Source: Corynebacterium rouxii
GTDB taxonomy: Bacteria > Actinomycetota > Actinomycetes > Mycobacteriales > Mycobacteriaceae
Direction: 5' to 3'
Assembly: GCF_902702935.1 (NCBI RefSeq)
Contig: NZ_LR738855.1
Coordinates: forward strand, 1,116,001 to 1,180,000
Length of the DNA stretch: 64,000 bases
Both the position numbers and the translations under genes were made by a program. The stretch's first letter is position 1. Each line of letters starts with the position of its first letter. Positions 47,030 to 55,877 of this stretch are shown piece by piece. A model generated the notes under the pieces. That model was not told where the DNA came from. It worked only from the letters and a program-made list of their open reading frames with translations, and ran no database searches.

Positions 47030-48415
47030 ATGCTCGCTTCAATTCTCGATCCCACATCTGGTATCGCACTTTTACTACAAATTACGGTAATTCTTTCCTG
47101 TCTCGTGTTAGGCACGAGATATGGTGGAATGGGGCTAGGTCTTATTTCTGGTATTGGTTTGTTCATCCTTGCCTTTATATTTGGCCTCAAGCCGGGGGAG
47201 CCGCCGGTATCAGTGATGCTTACGATTATTGCGGTCATCGGTTGTGCAGCTACTTTGCAGCAGGCGCGTGGTCTTGATGTGATGATGCAATTTGCGGAAA
47301 AGATTTTAAGAAAGCATCCCGAGCGAATCACGATTTTGGCCCCGATTACTACTTGGCTATTAACCGTATTGTGTGGTACTGGACATGTTGTTTATACAAT
47401 GTTTCCGATCATTGAAGACATTGCGATTAAAACAAATATCCGCCCAGAAAGGCCTATGGCTGTCTCTTCTACAGCTGCACAGATGGGTATCACAGCTTCG
47501 CCAGTGTCGGTAGCTATTGTTTCATTGGCTTCTATTTTGGCGGAGCATGCTGGTGTAACTCAATCCGCATATTCTATTCCGCAAATCTTGGCGGTTGCAA
47601 TGCCTGCATCGTTATGCGGTGTTTTGGTGGCCGCAGTGTGGTCCCTGCATCGAGGAAAAGACTTGGATAAAGATGAGGCCTTCCAAGAACGTCTTAAAGA
47701 TCCAGAGTTTAAAAAGTGTGTATACAGTGAGTCGCATTCTTTGATCGGACAGCGATTTGAAAAGGGTGCGTATCGTGCCACTGGAATTTTCTTGGGTGCT
47801 ATTGCGATCGTAGTGTTACTCGGCGCGATCGAATGGTTGCGCCCATCATTTCCTAATTCCAATGGTGATCTGAAACCCTTGTCTATGAATCTCGTTATCC
47901 AGATGATTATGTTGGTGGCAGGTGCCCTCATGATGCTGTTGTGCAAGGTTGAACCTGGAAAGATTGCTTCTACAACTGTGTTCAAGGCGGGAATGACCGC
48001 TGTGTTCTCCGTGTTCGGTGTTGCATGGATGGCTGACACATTTTTCCAAGCGCATTTAGATTCTCTCGTAGATGTGCTCAGCGGAGTGGTGCAAAGTCAT
48101 GCATGGGCCTACGCGCTAGTTTTGCTGCTTGTTTCTAAACTTGTTAACTCTCAAGGTGCAGCGATCGTAGCGATCGTACCGTTGGGCCTCAAGCTTGGTC
48201 TGGATCCTGCAACGGTTATCGGCTTTATTGGTGCAGCGTATGGCTACTTTATTCTTCCAACGTATCCGTCAGATTTGGCTTGTATTGGATTTGATAAGAC
48301 TGGTACTACCAGAATCGGTAAGTATGTCTTGAACCATTCGTTCATTATTCCTGGCTTTATATGCGTTATTGTGTCTTGCATTGTGGGAACTGTATTAGCC
48401 CAAGTACTTCTTTAG
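47030..48415 (+). CDS. dcuB: Anaerobic C4-dicarboxylate transporter, Dcu A/B family
   Basis: 461 residues, about 10-12 membrane segments. It closely follows E. coli DcuB: LQITVILSCLVLGTRYGGMGLGL, LKPGEPPVSVMLTIIAVIGCAATLQ, GLDVMMQFAEKILRKHP, LCGTGHVVYTMFPIIEDIAIK and ERPMAVSSTAAQMGITASPVSVA. Such carriers exchange fumarate, malate or succinate in anaerobic growth. It stands alone between two terminators with its own 160-base upstream region, which may carry a GlxR-like site. GAAAGG precedes ATG 47030. Confidence 0.92.
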   Translation: MLASILDPTSGIALLLQITVILSCLVLGTRYGGMGLGLISGIGLFILAFIFGLKPGEPPVSVMLTIIAVIGCAATLQQARGLDVMMQFAEKILRKHPERITILAPITTWLLTVLCGTGHVVYTMFPIIEDIAIKTNIRPERPMAVSSTAAQMGITASPVSVAIVSLASILAEHAGVTQSAYSIPQILAVAMPASLCGVLVAAVWSLHRGKDLDKDEAFQERLKDPEFKKCVYSESHSLIGQRFEKGAYRATGIFLGAIAIVVLLGAIEWLRPSFPNSNGDLKPLSMNLVIQMIMLVAGALMMLLCKVEPGKIASTTVFKAGMTAVFSVFGVAWMADTFFQAHLDSLVDVLSGVVQSHAWAYALVLLLVSKLVNSQGAAIVAIVPLGLKLGLDPATVIGFIGAAYGYFILPTYPSDLACIGFDKTGTTRIGKYVLNHSFIIPGFICVIVSCIVGTVLAQVLL

Positions 48416-48429
48416 AGTAGAGGTGAGTA

Positions 48430-48472
48430 GGCGCTAGTCAAGCTCTTATTGAGTTTTGACTGGCGCTTTTTT
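48430..48472. terminator. Bidirectional terminator between dcuB and the methyltransferase gene
   Basis: GGCGCTAGTCAA pairs with TTGACTGGCGC (small bulge), with an inner CTC/GAG stem, followed by TTTTTT on the plus strand. The minus-strand gene ends inside it at 48446. Confidence 0.75.
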
Positions 48473-49324
48473 ATATAAAAATGCGTCGAAACGATAAGGG
48501 ATTTCCACCAAAGATGTGCTAGGTAAATCGAGGTGATCGGTGAGATACCACGAGAGGTTATGCGTTAGTTTTTCTCTTGTTTTTTCGGATGCACGTAGCC
48601 AATACGAACGAGTGTGGGCGAGAGTATGTATCTGGTCGGGGTATAGCTCTTGGGCATGTTTTCCGCGGAGAACAGATACTAGTTCCCATGGTTGTGCGAC
48701 GTGGGGAATAAACCCTTCGGCGAGGGTATCGCCTGAATGCATAATGCGGCTAAGGCGGTGTACCCACGGTATGGAGACATCAAGAGTATTCCACACTAAG
48801 AGCAACTGTGCGTCGTCGGTGCTAATTCTGTCGAGTTCAGCACTAGCTGCAAGAGGTTCTACCCAGTGCCATGTTTGTGCACAAGTAAGCGTCGAAAAGC
48901 GAGAATCTGAAACTGCAGTTTGTTCAGCAGTAGCTTGCCAAGAGGGGATTTCAAGTTTGGACCGAAACGAATCAAGCATGTTTTTGCTTGGGTCCAGAGC
49001 ATAGACGGAGCTCGTTTGTTGTGCGATTTGCTCCGTTAGCTTACCGGTGCCGCATCCGATATCGAGCACACTGCTATGAGGGGAGAGATTTAAAAGTTCA
49101 ATTACCGAATTGGGATAATTGGGGCGGACTGCGTGATATATGTCGGAGCCATTTTCGAAGGCTGCTGCAGTTTTTATTCTATGGTTAGTGGAATTGAACT
49201 TAGGAACATACTTGCGTGAAGTAACGGGTGCATCATGAGGAGCCACAAAAGACGCGGATATGCTTTGTGAGTTCCGAATATCGGAACTGTGTTGAGTGGT
49301 CATTTTTGAATTATGAGTTTTCAT
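48446..49324 (-). CDS. Class I SAM-dependent methyltransferase, substrate unknown
   Basis: 292 residues. After about 50 low-complexity residues comes the Rossmann core: SVLDIGCGTGKLTEQIAQQ (motif I), VYALDPSKNMLDSF (motif II), FSTLTCAQTWHWVEPLAAS (motif IV), as in UbiE/Tam-type methyltransferases. Start uncertain: ATG 49324 or 49303. It is a single gene transcribed towards dcuB. The target cannot be told from sequence. Confidence 0.8.
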   Translation of the reverse strand: MKTHNSKMTTQHSSDIRNSQSISASFVAPHDAPVTSRKYVPKFNSTNHRIKTAAAFENGSDIYHAVRPNYPNSVIELLNLSPHSSVLDIGCGTGKLTEQIAQQTSSVYALDPSKNMLDSFRSKLEIPSWQATAEQTAVSDSRFSTLTCAQTWHWVEPLAASAELDRISTDDAQLLLVWNTLDVSIPWVHRLSRIMHSGDTLAEGFIPHVAQPWELVSVLRGKHAQELYPDQIHTLAHTRSYWLRASEKTREKLTHNLSWYLTDHLDLPSTSLVEIPYRFDAFLYKKAPVKTQ

Positions 49325-49447
49325 TATTTGGGAATAATAGTCGCAGCCCGTGGGGCAACCGAACGATTATGTGAATGTGCTGGCAGTTTTCCTAGAAGGA
49401 TACGACAAACTGGAAAAACCTCTGCAACCGCGGAAGAATGAATCTCC

Positions 49448-50698
49448 ATGAGTCGGGTTTTATCGATTAGCCTTACGCAACCACTCATGATGTGGTTTTT
49501 CATGGGGTTATGCGTTGTTTCATTGCTGATGATAGTTTACGCTGCTTGGCGACCGTGGCGTGTAAAAGGTGTGATTATTACGCTAGTTGCGATCATCGTT
49601 GGGGCATTTGCGGCTAAAGTTATCGTAGAAAAACTTTGGCGACCTTTTCCAGATTCCATACCATTATCTATATATTTTGGCGTGGCATTGACTGTAATCG
49701 CTCTTTTGGCAACAACGTTCATTCGCCGTCGTATCCTCTTGTTCATTGCACTATGTTTGTCTCTTGTTGGATCCGCTGGAGTTGCAAATGTAACGTACCA
49801 GTTGTACCCAGATCTTCGTTCGCTTGCCCCGGTCGAAGTTGCGCGTGAGATGTCTTATAGCGAATTTGCTCACGTTTCCAAGGCGCCGACTGCTCAGGGT
49901 AGAGAGATAGGAGCGAAGGTGACTTTTTCACTAGTAGGAGAAAAATCATCTTTTCCTGCACGTGACGCCATTGCCTACATTCCGCCTAGTTATTGGACGA
50001 AACAAGCTGATTCGTTACCCGTATTGGTACTCATGGCGGGAAATCCTGGGAGTCCTTCGGATTGGTTCGAATCTGCACGAGTAGACGCCGTTGCTGACGA
50101 ATATCAGCGTAAACATGATGGAATGTCGCCGATCGTGATTAGCGTTGATGCTACGGCAACTCTGGGTGGTGATCCGCTTTGCGTCGATGGGCCTGAGTTT
50201 AAAGTGATGACTTATCTTACCCAAGATGTTCCAACGGGGATTAAAAATGCTTTTAAAGTCAATTCTGATCAGTCTCAATGGACTATTGGAGGGCTAAGTT
50301 ATGGTGGAACATGTAGCTTTCAGGTAATTACTAAACATCCTGGTGTTTATGGCCATTTCCTAGATTTTTCAGGCCAAGATGAGTTAGTTTCGGGTACTCA
50401 CGAACAAACATTAGCGAAGTTTTTTGGTGGCGATCAAAAGCGTTACGACGATTCCAATCCTGCTGCGATTTTGAAGAAATATAGTGCTGGTAACCGGTTT
50501 GGTTCTATTTCGGGTGTCTTTGTAGCAGGCTCTCAAGACACTGAATCCCAGAAAGGTTTGAAGCGTTTGAATGATCTAGCGCAGCGCGCAGGAATGCACA
50601 CTCAATACCTTGAAGTGCCAGGAGGTCATGATTTTGGAACTTGGCGAGAGGCAATCCGAGCAACGTTTGCTTTAAGTGCCCAATTCGGCGGTCTGTGA
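49448..50698 (+). CDS. Membrane-anchored esterase, mycolyltransferase-like
   Basis: 416 residues. Four hydrophobic helices at about residues 14-35, 40-60, 74-92 and 95-116 precede an outward-facing alpha/beta-hydrolase domain of the esterase-D / antigen-85 group: LPVLVLMAGNPGSPSDWFES, nucleophile motif IGGLSYGGTCSFQV (GxSxG) and catalytic His in VPGGHDFGTWREA; the Asp or Glu is probably near GSQDTESQKG. True mycolyltransferases have a signal peptide, not four helices, so this is a related enzyme acting at the outer face of the membrane. Transfer of mycolate or another acyl group is inference. Confidence 0.8.
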   Translation: MSRVLSISLTQPLMMWFFMGLCVVSLLMIVYAAWRPWRVKGVIITLVAIIVGAFAAKVIVEKLWRPFPDSIPLSIYFGVALTVIALLATTFIRRRILLFIALCLSLVGSAGVANVTYQLYPDLRSLAPVEVAREMSYSEFAHVSKAPTAQGREIGAKVTFSLVGEKSSFPARDAIAYIPPSYWTKQADSLPVLVLMAGNPGSPSDWFESARVDAVADEYQRKHDGMSPIVISVDATATLGGDPLCVDGPEFKVMTYLTQDVPTGIKNAFKVNSDQSQWTIGGLSYGGTCSFQVITKHPGVYGHFLDFSGQDELVSGTHEQTLAKFFGGDQKRYDDSNPAAILKKYSAGNRFGSISGVFVAGSQDTESQKGLKRLNDLAQRAGMHTQYLEVPGGHDFGTWREAIRATFALSAQFGGL

Positions 50699-50802
50699 TC
50701 ATGACGTATAACAACGGCTTGACGTGCCGATTAGCCATATTGGTTAAGAGTGTTGTAGCCTGTAGCAGCAGACGTTGAGCTTATGCTTTTAACGGAAGCG
50801 GA

Positions 50803-50876
<74 letters not shown>

Positions 50877-50932
50877 CAAATTAATTTGATAGCGAGTTTC
50901 TGGTCGATGCCCAGTCCTCGGTGTTAGATATC

Positions 50933-50967
50933 AACCGGTGCCTTCGGCTGAGGGCGCCGGTTTTGTT
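50933..50967 (+). terminator. Terminator downstream of tRNA-Pro
   Basis: AACCGGTGCC (50933-50942) pairs with GGCGCCGGTT (50953-50962), then TTGTTT. Confidence 0.75.
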
Positions 50968-51020
50968 TATGTACTCCTTGATACACGGTGAATAGCTATA
51001 TAAAAGGGACTGGGAATAAA

Positions 51021-51051
51021 ATCAGCCCCACCTCGGTAGGAGGTGGGTGAT
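51021..51051 (-). terminator. Terminator of the SEC-C protein gene
   Basis: CCCACCTC (51027-51034) pairs with GAGGTGGG (51040-51047), with extra ATCA/TGAT pairing outside. On the minus strand it is followed by GATTTTATT. It lies just past the stop at 51070. Confidence 0.6.
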
Positions 51052-51069
51052 CTGTACTAATCTTGGCTA

Positions 51070-51444
51070 TTAAAGATCTCCGTCAACATAGACCCAACGC
51101 CCATCATGGCGTCTGAACCTAGACGTTTCATGTTGTGATTGCATTTGTCCACCGGCGCTATACCTAGCAGTGAACTCGACAATCCCTGTGGAATCAAAAA
51201 GACCACCACGACAAAACTGATGTACGGTGAGTCCGTGCCACGTAACAAATTCTTCAAGATTCAAGCTGTGAGGCGCGGTTTCAGGTGCCCAAGAGTATAG
51301 AAGGTACTCTTCATTTCCCAGTACAAAAGCCGAATAGCGTGACCGCATCAACGATTCAGCAGTTGGTGCATTTTTAGCCTTGGTGTGAAACGGTTGACAG
51401 CAGTCTGAATAGCTCCTGCCGGAACCGCATGGGCAATTCATCAT
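51070..51444 (-). CDS. YchJ-family SEC-C motif protein
   Basis: 124 residues. The N-terminal zinc-binding SEC-C motif CPCGSGRSYSDCCQPFH is followed by the YchJ signature APTAESLMRSRYSAFVLGNEEYLLYSW and a C-terminal NTF2-like part (GIVEFTARY ... RHDGRWVYVDGDL). The role is unknown; SEC-C motifs bind zinc and in SecA contact SecB or ribosomes. It starts six bases after the stop of the upstream hydrolase gene (ATG 51444 or 51441), so the pair forms an operon. Confidence 0.88.
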   Translation of the reverse strand: MMNCPCGSGRSYSDCCQPFHTKAKNAPTAESLMRSRYSAFVLGNEEYLLYSWAPETAPHSLNLEEFVTWHGLTVHQFCRGGLFDSTGIVEFTARYSAGGQMQSQHETSRFRRHDGRWVYVDGDL

Positions 51445-51450
51445 GAGGTG

Positions 51451-52638
51451 CTAAACGTCCTGGTCGTTGATGGTTACGTTTCCTTGAAGCATCTTTTCAA
51501 TATCACTATTGCGAGCAGCAAGAAGCAATTCATGGCGTTCGTCATCCGTAAGATCGCCTACGAGAGATATATCTCGACGTAAGTGCACGCGTTCGCCATC
51601 TCCTACGGTCTTTGAGATAGTTACGTTGACATCGTCAAGCGAATGAATGCGAGATTCCTTTGCTGCCAAGCGAATTTCTTGAGATGTGGCAGCTGCTAGC
51701 GCAGAAATAAGCAGCGAGGTTGGGGAGAATCCTAGGTTCTTGCCGCCAAGAGCCTTTTCTCTATCGGTGGTAAAAGAATGTGTACCGGTATGGACGATGT
51801 CAGCGAATTTACCTGCTGGAATAGACTGAGCTACTGCTACGCCCTCAGGCAGAGTGTCAGCGTTGGGATCTTCATTTTCAGCAACTATATGTTGCTCAAA
51901 CCATGTGTTAATTATTCGCGCTGCCTGTTGTGCAGAACCTTGCTTAGTCAACAGATGGTCAACCTTGTCTAACGCAACTAATGACTTGGGATATCGCGTG
52001 GTTCTGAAAATAAGTTGGGCATTATCTACTCCCACTGTTTGGTCAATGGGAGAGTGCAGGATGAGCAGAGGCTTCCGCAAACGTGGCAGGTACGCTTCTG
52101 GATTGGTATCTGCAAGATCTTCCAAGAATTCGCGGGAAATGGTGATGTCTCGTCCGCCAAGAGTTAGCGTAACGGCGCCGTTTTCGTCGACCTCACCGAT
52201 ACGGTCCGCAAAGTGCAATACAGCATGAGCTGGGTCAAAAGGAGCACCGATCGTCGCGACGCCGCGTAGACATTTGAGCGAGGTCGCAGCTTTAAGCGAT
52301 GCTGCGCCTCCGAGTGAGTGTCCAATGAGGAGCTGAGGTGCGGAATAATGTTGTCCAAGCCAATCTGCTGCTGCTTTGATGTCGGCAACATTTTCGCTGA
52401 AAGAAGTTTCAGAGAAAATACCTTCAGATTGCCCGAGGCCTGGGAAATCGAAACGAAGACATGCAATGCCACGCTCAGCTAATTCCTTGGATACTCTCGC
52501 TGCACCAGGGGTAAAACGCGATCCAGTGAAGCAATGTGCAAACATCGCGAATGCACGTGGAGTGCCGTCAGGAAAATCAATAGTTCCGGCGATTTGGTGC
52601 CCTTTGCTTGAGGGGAACTTCACGCTGCGCGAATGCAT
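51451..52638 (-). CDS. Alpha/beta hydrolase-OsmC fusion lacking the OsmC cysteines
   Basis: 395 residues. Residues 1 to about 250 are a serine hydrolase (MFAHCFTGSR oxyanion region, LIGHSLGGAASLKA nucleophile, LHSPIDQTVG acid, DKVDHLLT His). Residues about 265-395 are an OsmC/Ohr-like domain (GTHSFTTDREKALGGKNLGFSPTSLLISALAAATS). The two redox cysteines usual in OsmC proteins are replaced: the ALGAC position reads ALAAA and the C-P-V-H position reads RNSDIEK. Peroxidase activity is therefore unlikely. AAAGGAGC precedes ATG 52638. Operon with the SEC-C protein. Confidence 0.9.
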   Translation of the reverse strand: MHSRSVKFPSSKGHQIAGTIDFPDGTPRAFAMFAHCFTGSRFTPGAARVSKELAERGIACLRFDFPGLGQSEGIFSETSFSENVADIKAAADWLGQHYSAPQLLIGHSLGGAASLKAATSLKCLRGVATIGAPFDPAHAVLHFADRIGEVDENGAVTLTLGGRDITISREFLEDLADTNPEAYLPRLRKPLLILHSPIDQTVGVDNAQLIFRTTRYPKSLVALDKVDHLLTKQGSAQQAARIINTWFEQHIVAENEDPNADTLPEGVAVAQSIPAGKFADIVHTGTHSFTTDREKALGGKNLGFSPTSLLISALAAATSQEIRLAAKESRIHSLDDVNVTISKTVGDGERVHLRRDISLVGDLTDDERHELLLAARNSDIEKMLQGNVTINDQDV

Positions 52639-52906
52639 TCCTAATGCTCCTTTATTATCCCTTTGTACCGAGTATGTGTTTCCAGGTTTCAGACTATAGG
52701 TGTTTGTTGTACAGATGCACAGATCCTGAGTGTTTTGTTGATCAAGTTGCTACTGTCAATGAAAGCTAACTCACGATTGTTCATGGAAGTCATGTGAGAT
52801 CCCTGTCAGGCGTTGACAGGCTCAGCCATTAGATTGAAGTTCTGAAATAGAGTTAAATAGTTTTACAAGCAGATTCAATTGCAAATGCTAAAAGGAAGGC
52901 AAGAGA

Positions 52907-55201
52907 GTGGCTGGATTTCGTTGGTTTTGGGATGCGATGGGCGGGAAAACTACCCGTAACCAAACGAAGAGTAAAAACATCGTAGCCCAAGCTACTAGGC
53001 GTTGCGTGCAGTTTGCTTCTCTTTCAGATGCGGACGTTGTTGCGCGCGCGCATGAGTGTGCTCAGCGTTCAGACGATGAAAGTCGGGCCGATCTTTTAGC
53101 ATTGCTATCGATTGGGGCCCAGCGCTCCTTATCCATGAGTCCTTTCAATGTACAGCTACAAGCAGCGCTACGCATTCTAGAAGGCGATGTAATCCATATG
53201 GCTACTGGTGAAGGTAAAACCTTGGTTGGGGCAATGGCATCTGTCGGATACGCATTGCAAGGGAAACGGGTTCACTCCATTACCGTGAATGATTATTTGG
53301 CGGAACGTGATGCTCGGTGGATGGGCGATCTGGTTCGATACTTCGGGCTCACAGTCAGTGCAGTGACCGAATCTCTTAATAGTGAGCAACGCCGATCCGC
53401 GTATTCGTCTGCGATTGTTTATGCGCCAGTGACAGAAATTGGATTTGATGTATTGCGGGATCAGTTGGTTACGCAGCGTAGCCACGCTGTTCAAAATGGA
53501 GCAGACGTTGCAATTGTTGACGAAGCGGACTCAGTGCTTATCGACGAAGCTCTCGTGCCTCTTGTATTGGCAGGAAACGAACCAGGTACGGCTCCGGTTG
53601 GTCGGATTACCGAAATAGTGCGGCGCTTAAAAGAAAACGAGCATTACAGCGTGGACGAAGACCGCCGGAATGTATCACTAAATGATAAAGGTGCTGCGTT
53701 GGTGGAACAGGCGCTTGGTATTCAAAGTCTTTACGATGATGCTCATGTAGGGACAACGCTAGTACAAGTGAATTTAGCTCTACATGCGCAGGCATTACTT
53801 ATTAGAGATGTTCATTACATCATTCGAGATGGAAAGATTGCTCTTATTGACGCCTCCAAAGGCCGTGTTGCTCAGCTGCAGCGTTGGCCTGATGGAGTTC
53901 AAGCAGCTGTAGAGGCTAAAGAAGGATTAGTCGTTACTGAAGGCGGTCGAATCCTCGATACTCTCACGCTCCAATCGCTGATGGGGCGGTATCCAATTGT
54001 TTGCGGTATGACTGGAACAGCTGTCGAAGCTACGGATCAATTGCGCCAGTTTTATGACCTTCGAGTATCAGTGATTGAACCGCACAAACAGTCCCAACGA
54101 TTTGATGAAGCTGACCGCGTTTATGCCACCCAAGCTGAAAAATTTCGTGCACTGGTGAAAGAGATTGAGCTGCTCCATACCACTGGACAACCAGTTTTGA
54201 TCGGTACTAGCGATGTCTCAGAATCTGAAGAATTAGCGCAAGCCTTACAGGCAAGGGGCATCACGGTCAATGTACTGAATGCTAAAAATGACGCGGAAGA
54301 AGCGCAGATCATTGCAGAGGCGGGAGACATTGGCCGGGTGACGGTCTCTACTCAGATGGCTGGCCGTGGAACCGATATTCGCCTCGGTGGAGCAAACGAA
54401 AAAGATAAGGACGCAGTAGTAGCAAGGGGGGGACTTGCGGTTATCGGATCCAGCCGTCACCGCAGTTCCCGTTTGGATAATCAGCTGCGTGGTCGTGCCG
54501 GTCGTCAAGGGGACCCAGGCCTTTCTCTGTTTTTCGTGTCTTTAGAAGACGATGTTGTTGTTGTAGGCGGTGCTGGAGAAGAAATTAAAGCCTTGCCGGA
54601 TGCTGATGGTCGCATTGATTCCAAGAGAATCAATGATTTTGTAGCGCACTGTCAACGTGTAACCGAAGGTCAGTTATTGGAAATTCATTCTCAAACATGG
54701 AAATACAATAAATTGTTGGCGGATCAACGAGTCATTATTGATGAGCGTCGTGCGCGACTTCTCGACACGGATCAGGCGTGGGTGGAACTATCCGAGGCAG
54801 TGCCTGAAAAAGCTCATAAATTGAGCGACAAATTAGATACAGCGATTCTTGTTCAGGCTGCACGAGAGGTCATGCTCTATCACCTTGACCGCTGTTGGAG
54901 TAATCACCTAGCGCTTATGGATGATGTCCGTGAGTCCATACATTTACGTGCTATTGCACGAGAAACTCCTCTTGATGAATATCACCGAATTGCAGTACGA
55001 GAGTTTAAACAGTTAGCGCAACGTGCGGTTGATCTTGCTGTAGAGACTTTTCGGGATGTAACTATTGATCAAGACGGGGCGCATTTGGCGGACGCTGGCC
55101 TAATGCGGCCATCTGCAACGTGGACCTACATGGTTAGCGATAATCCGCTTTCAAATAATAATCGTTCAGTAATAAATGGGATAGGAAGTATTTTTAGATA
55201 G
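52907..55201 (+). CDS. secA2: Accessory preprotein translocase ATPase SecA2
   Basis: 764 residues, about 80-140 shorter than housekeeping SecA. DEAD-type motor: Walker A HMATGEGKTLVGAMA, Walker B VAIVDEADSVLIDEA, motif VSTQMAGRGTDIRLGG and SRHRSSRLDNQLRGRAGRQGDPG. The C-terminal zinc/SecB tail is missing, as in SecA2. It exports a subset of proteins, in mycobacteria including some without signal peptides. The order secA2-odhI-ftsR-DUF151-merR matches M. tuberculosis Rv1821 and Rv1827-Rv1830 with the intermediate genes missing. GTG 52907 has AAGGAAGG upstream. Confidence 0.93.
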   Translation: MAGFRWFWDAMGGKTTRNQTKSKNIVAQATRRCVQFASLSDADVVARAHECAQRSDDESRADLLALLSIGAQRSLSMSPFNVQLQAALRILEGDVIHMATGEGKTLVGAMASVGYALQGKRVHSITVNDYLAERDARWMGDLVRYFGLTVSAVTESLNSEQRRSAYSSAIVYAPVTEIGFDVLRDQLVTQRSHAVQNGADVAIVDEADSVLIDEALVPLVLAGNEPGTAPVGRITEIVRRLKENEHYSVDEDRRNVSLNDKGAALVEQALGIQSLYDDAHVGTTLVQVNLALHAQALLIRDVHYIIRDGKIALIDASKGRVAQLQRWPDGVQAAVEAKEGLVVTEGGRILDTLTLQSLMGRYPIVCGMTGTAVEATDQLRQFYDLRVSVIEPHKQSQRFDEADRVYATQAEKFRALVKEIELLHTTGQPVLIGTSDVSESEELAQALQARGITVNVLNAKNDAEEAQIIAEAGDIGRVTVSTQMAGRGTDIRLGGANEKDKDAVVARGGLAVIGSSRHRSSRLDNQLRGRAGRQGDPGLSLFFVSLEDDVVVVGGAGEEIKALPDADGRIDSKRINDFVAHCQRVTEGQLLEIHSQTWKYNKLLADQRVIIDERRARLLDTDQAWVELSEAVPEKAHKLSDKLDTAILVQAAREVMLYHLDRCWSNHLALMDDVRESIHLRAIARETPLDEYHRIAVREFKQLAQRAVDLAVETFRDVTIDQDGAHLADAGLMRPSATWTYMVSDNPLSNNNRSVINGIGSIFR

Positions 55202-55301
55202 CCGTTGTGCTGCCGTGTGTAAACTTGCTTTAAAATGGCAGCTCAAAGGTAGATATTGGAAAATAATCCTCTCTCCTTGGTCATCACGGTCAAACTAGCG
55301 C

Positions 55302-55342
55302 TATGATGTAAAGCATTGTTGAAAGTTCGGCGTGAAGCCGAA
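55302..55342 (+). promoter_or_regulatory. odhI promoter -10 and leader hairpin
   Basis: TATGAT at 55302-55307 is a good -10; TTGGTC (55277-55282) is a weak -35, 19 bases away. The leader has a small hairpin TTCGGC/GCCGAA (55326-55342) followed by a T-rich stretch, then GGAGG at 55357-55361. Confidence 0.4.
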
Positions 55343-55368
55343 TCTTGTCTTTTATCGGAGGTTGAATA

Positions 55369-55800
55369 ATGAGCGACAACACCGGTGCTCCCGACGTTCA
55401 GGTCGAGACCACTTCCGTTTTCCGTGCAGATTTACTCAAGGAAATGGAATCGGGGGCAGGGGCAGCTCCAGCATCAGGAAGTGATGTGACTCCACCTGCA
55501 GGTGCAGGCATGCTGGTCGTCAAGCGTGGGCCCAATGCCGGCGCTCGTTTCTTGCTCGACCGTCCAACAACAACAGCTGGTCGCCATCCTGAAAGTGACA
55601 TTTTCTTGGATGATGTCACAGTGTCTCGTCGTCACGCTGAATTCCGCCTTCAAGACGGATCATTTGAGGTCGTTGACGTCGGAAGCCTCAACGGCACCTA
55701 CGTTAATCGTGAGCCACGTAACTCTGAAGTGCTTTCCAGTGGCGATGAAGTGCAGATTGGTAAGTTCCGTTTGGTCTTCATTGAGGGGCCTCGTGCGTAG
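55369..55800 (+). CDS. odhI: OdhI, FHA-domain inhibitor of 2-oxoglutarate dehydrogenase
   Basis: 143 residues. The unphosphorylated form binds OdhA and slows the TCA cycle towards glutamate. The N-terminal phosphorylation motif VETTSVFRADLL (Thr14/Thr15, targets of PknG and related kinases) is present. The FHA domain has GRHPESDIFLDDVTVSRRHAEF and DVGSLNGTYVNREP. It is the homolog of M. tuberculosis GarA. Strong RBS GGAGG before ATG 55369. Confidence 0.97.
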   Translation: MSDNTGAPDVQVETTSVFRADLLKEMESGAGAAPASGSDVTPPAGAGMLVVKRGPNAGARFLLDRPTTTAGRHPESDIFLDDVTVSRRHAEFRLQDGSFEVVDVGSLNGTYVNREPRNSEVLSSGDEVQIGKFRLVFIEGPRA

Positions 55801-55877
55801 GCATTAAATCCTGCTGCTTTCAGATTATCCCGTGACATTAGCCGCCTACGTCATCGAAAGAAATGATTCACAAGATT

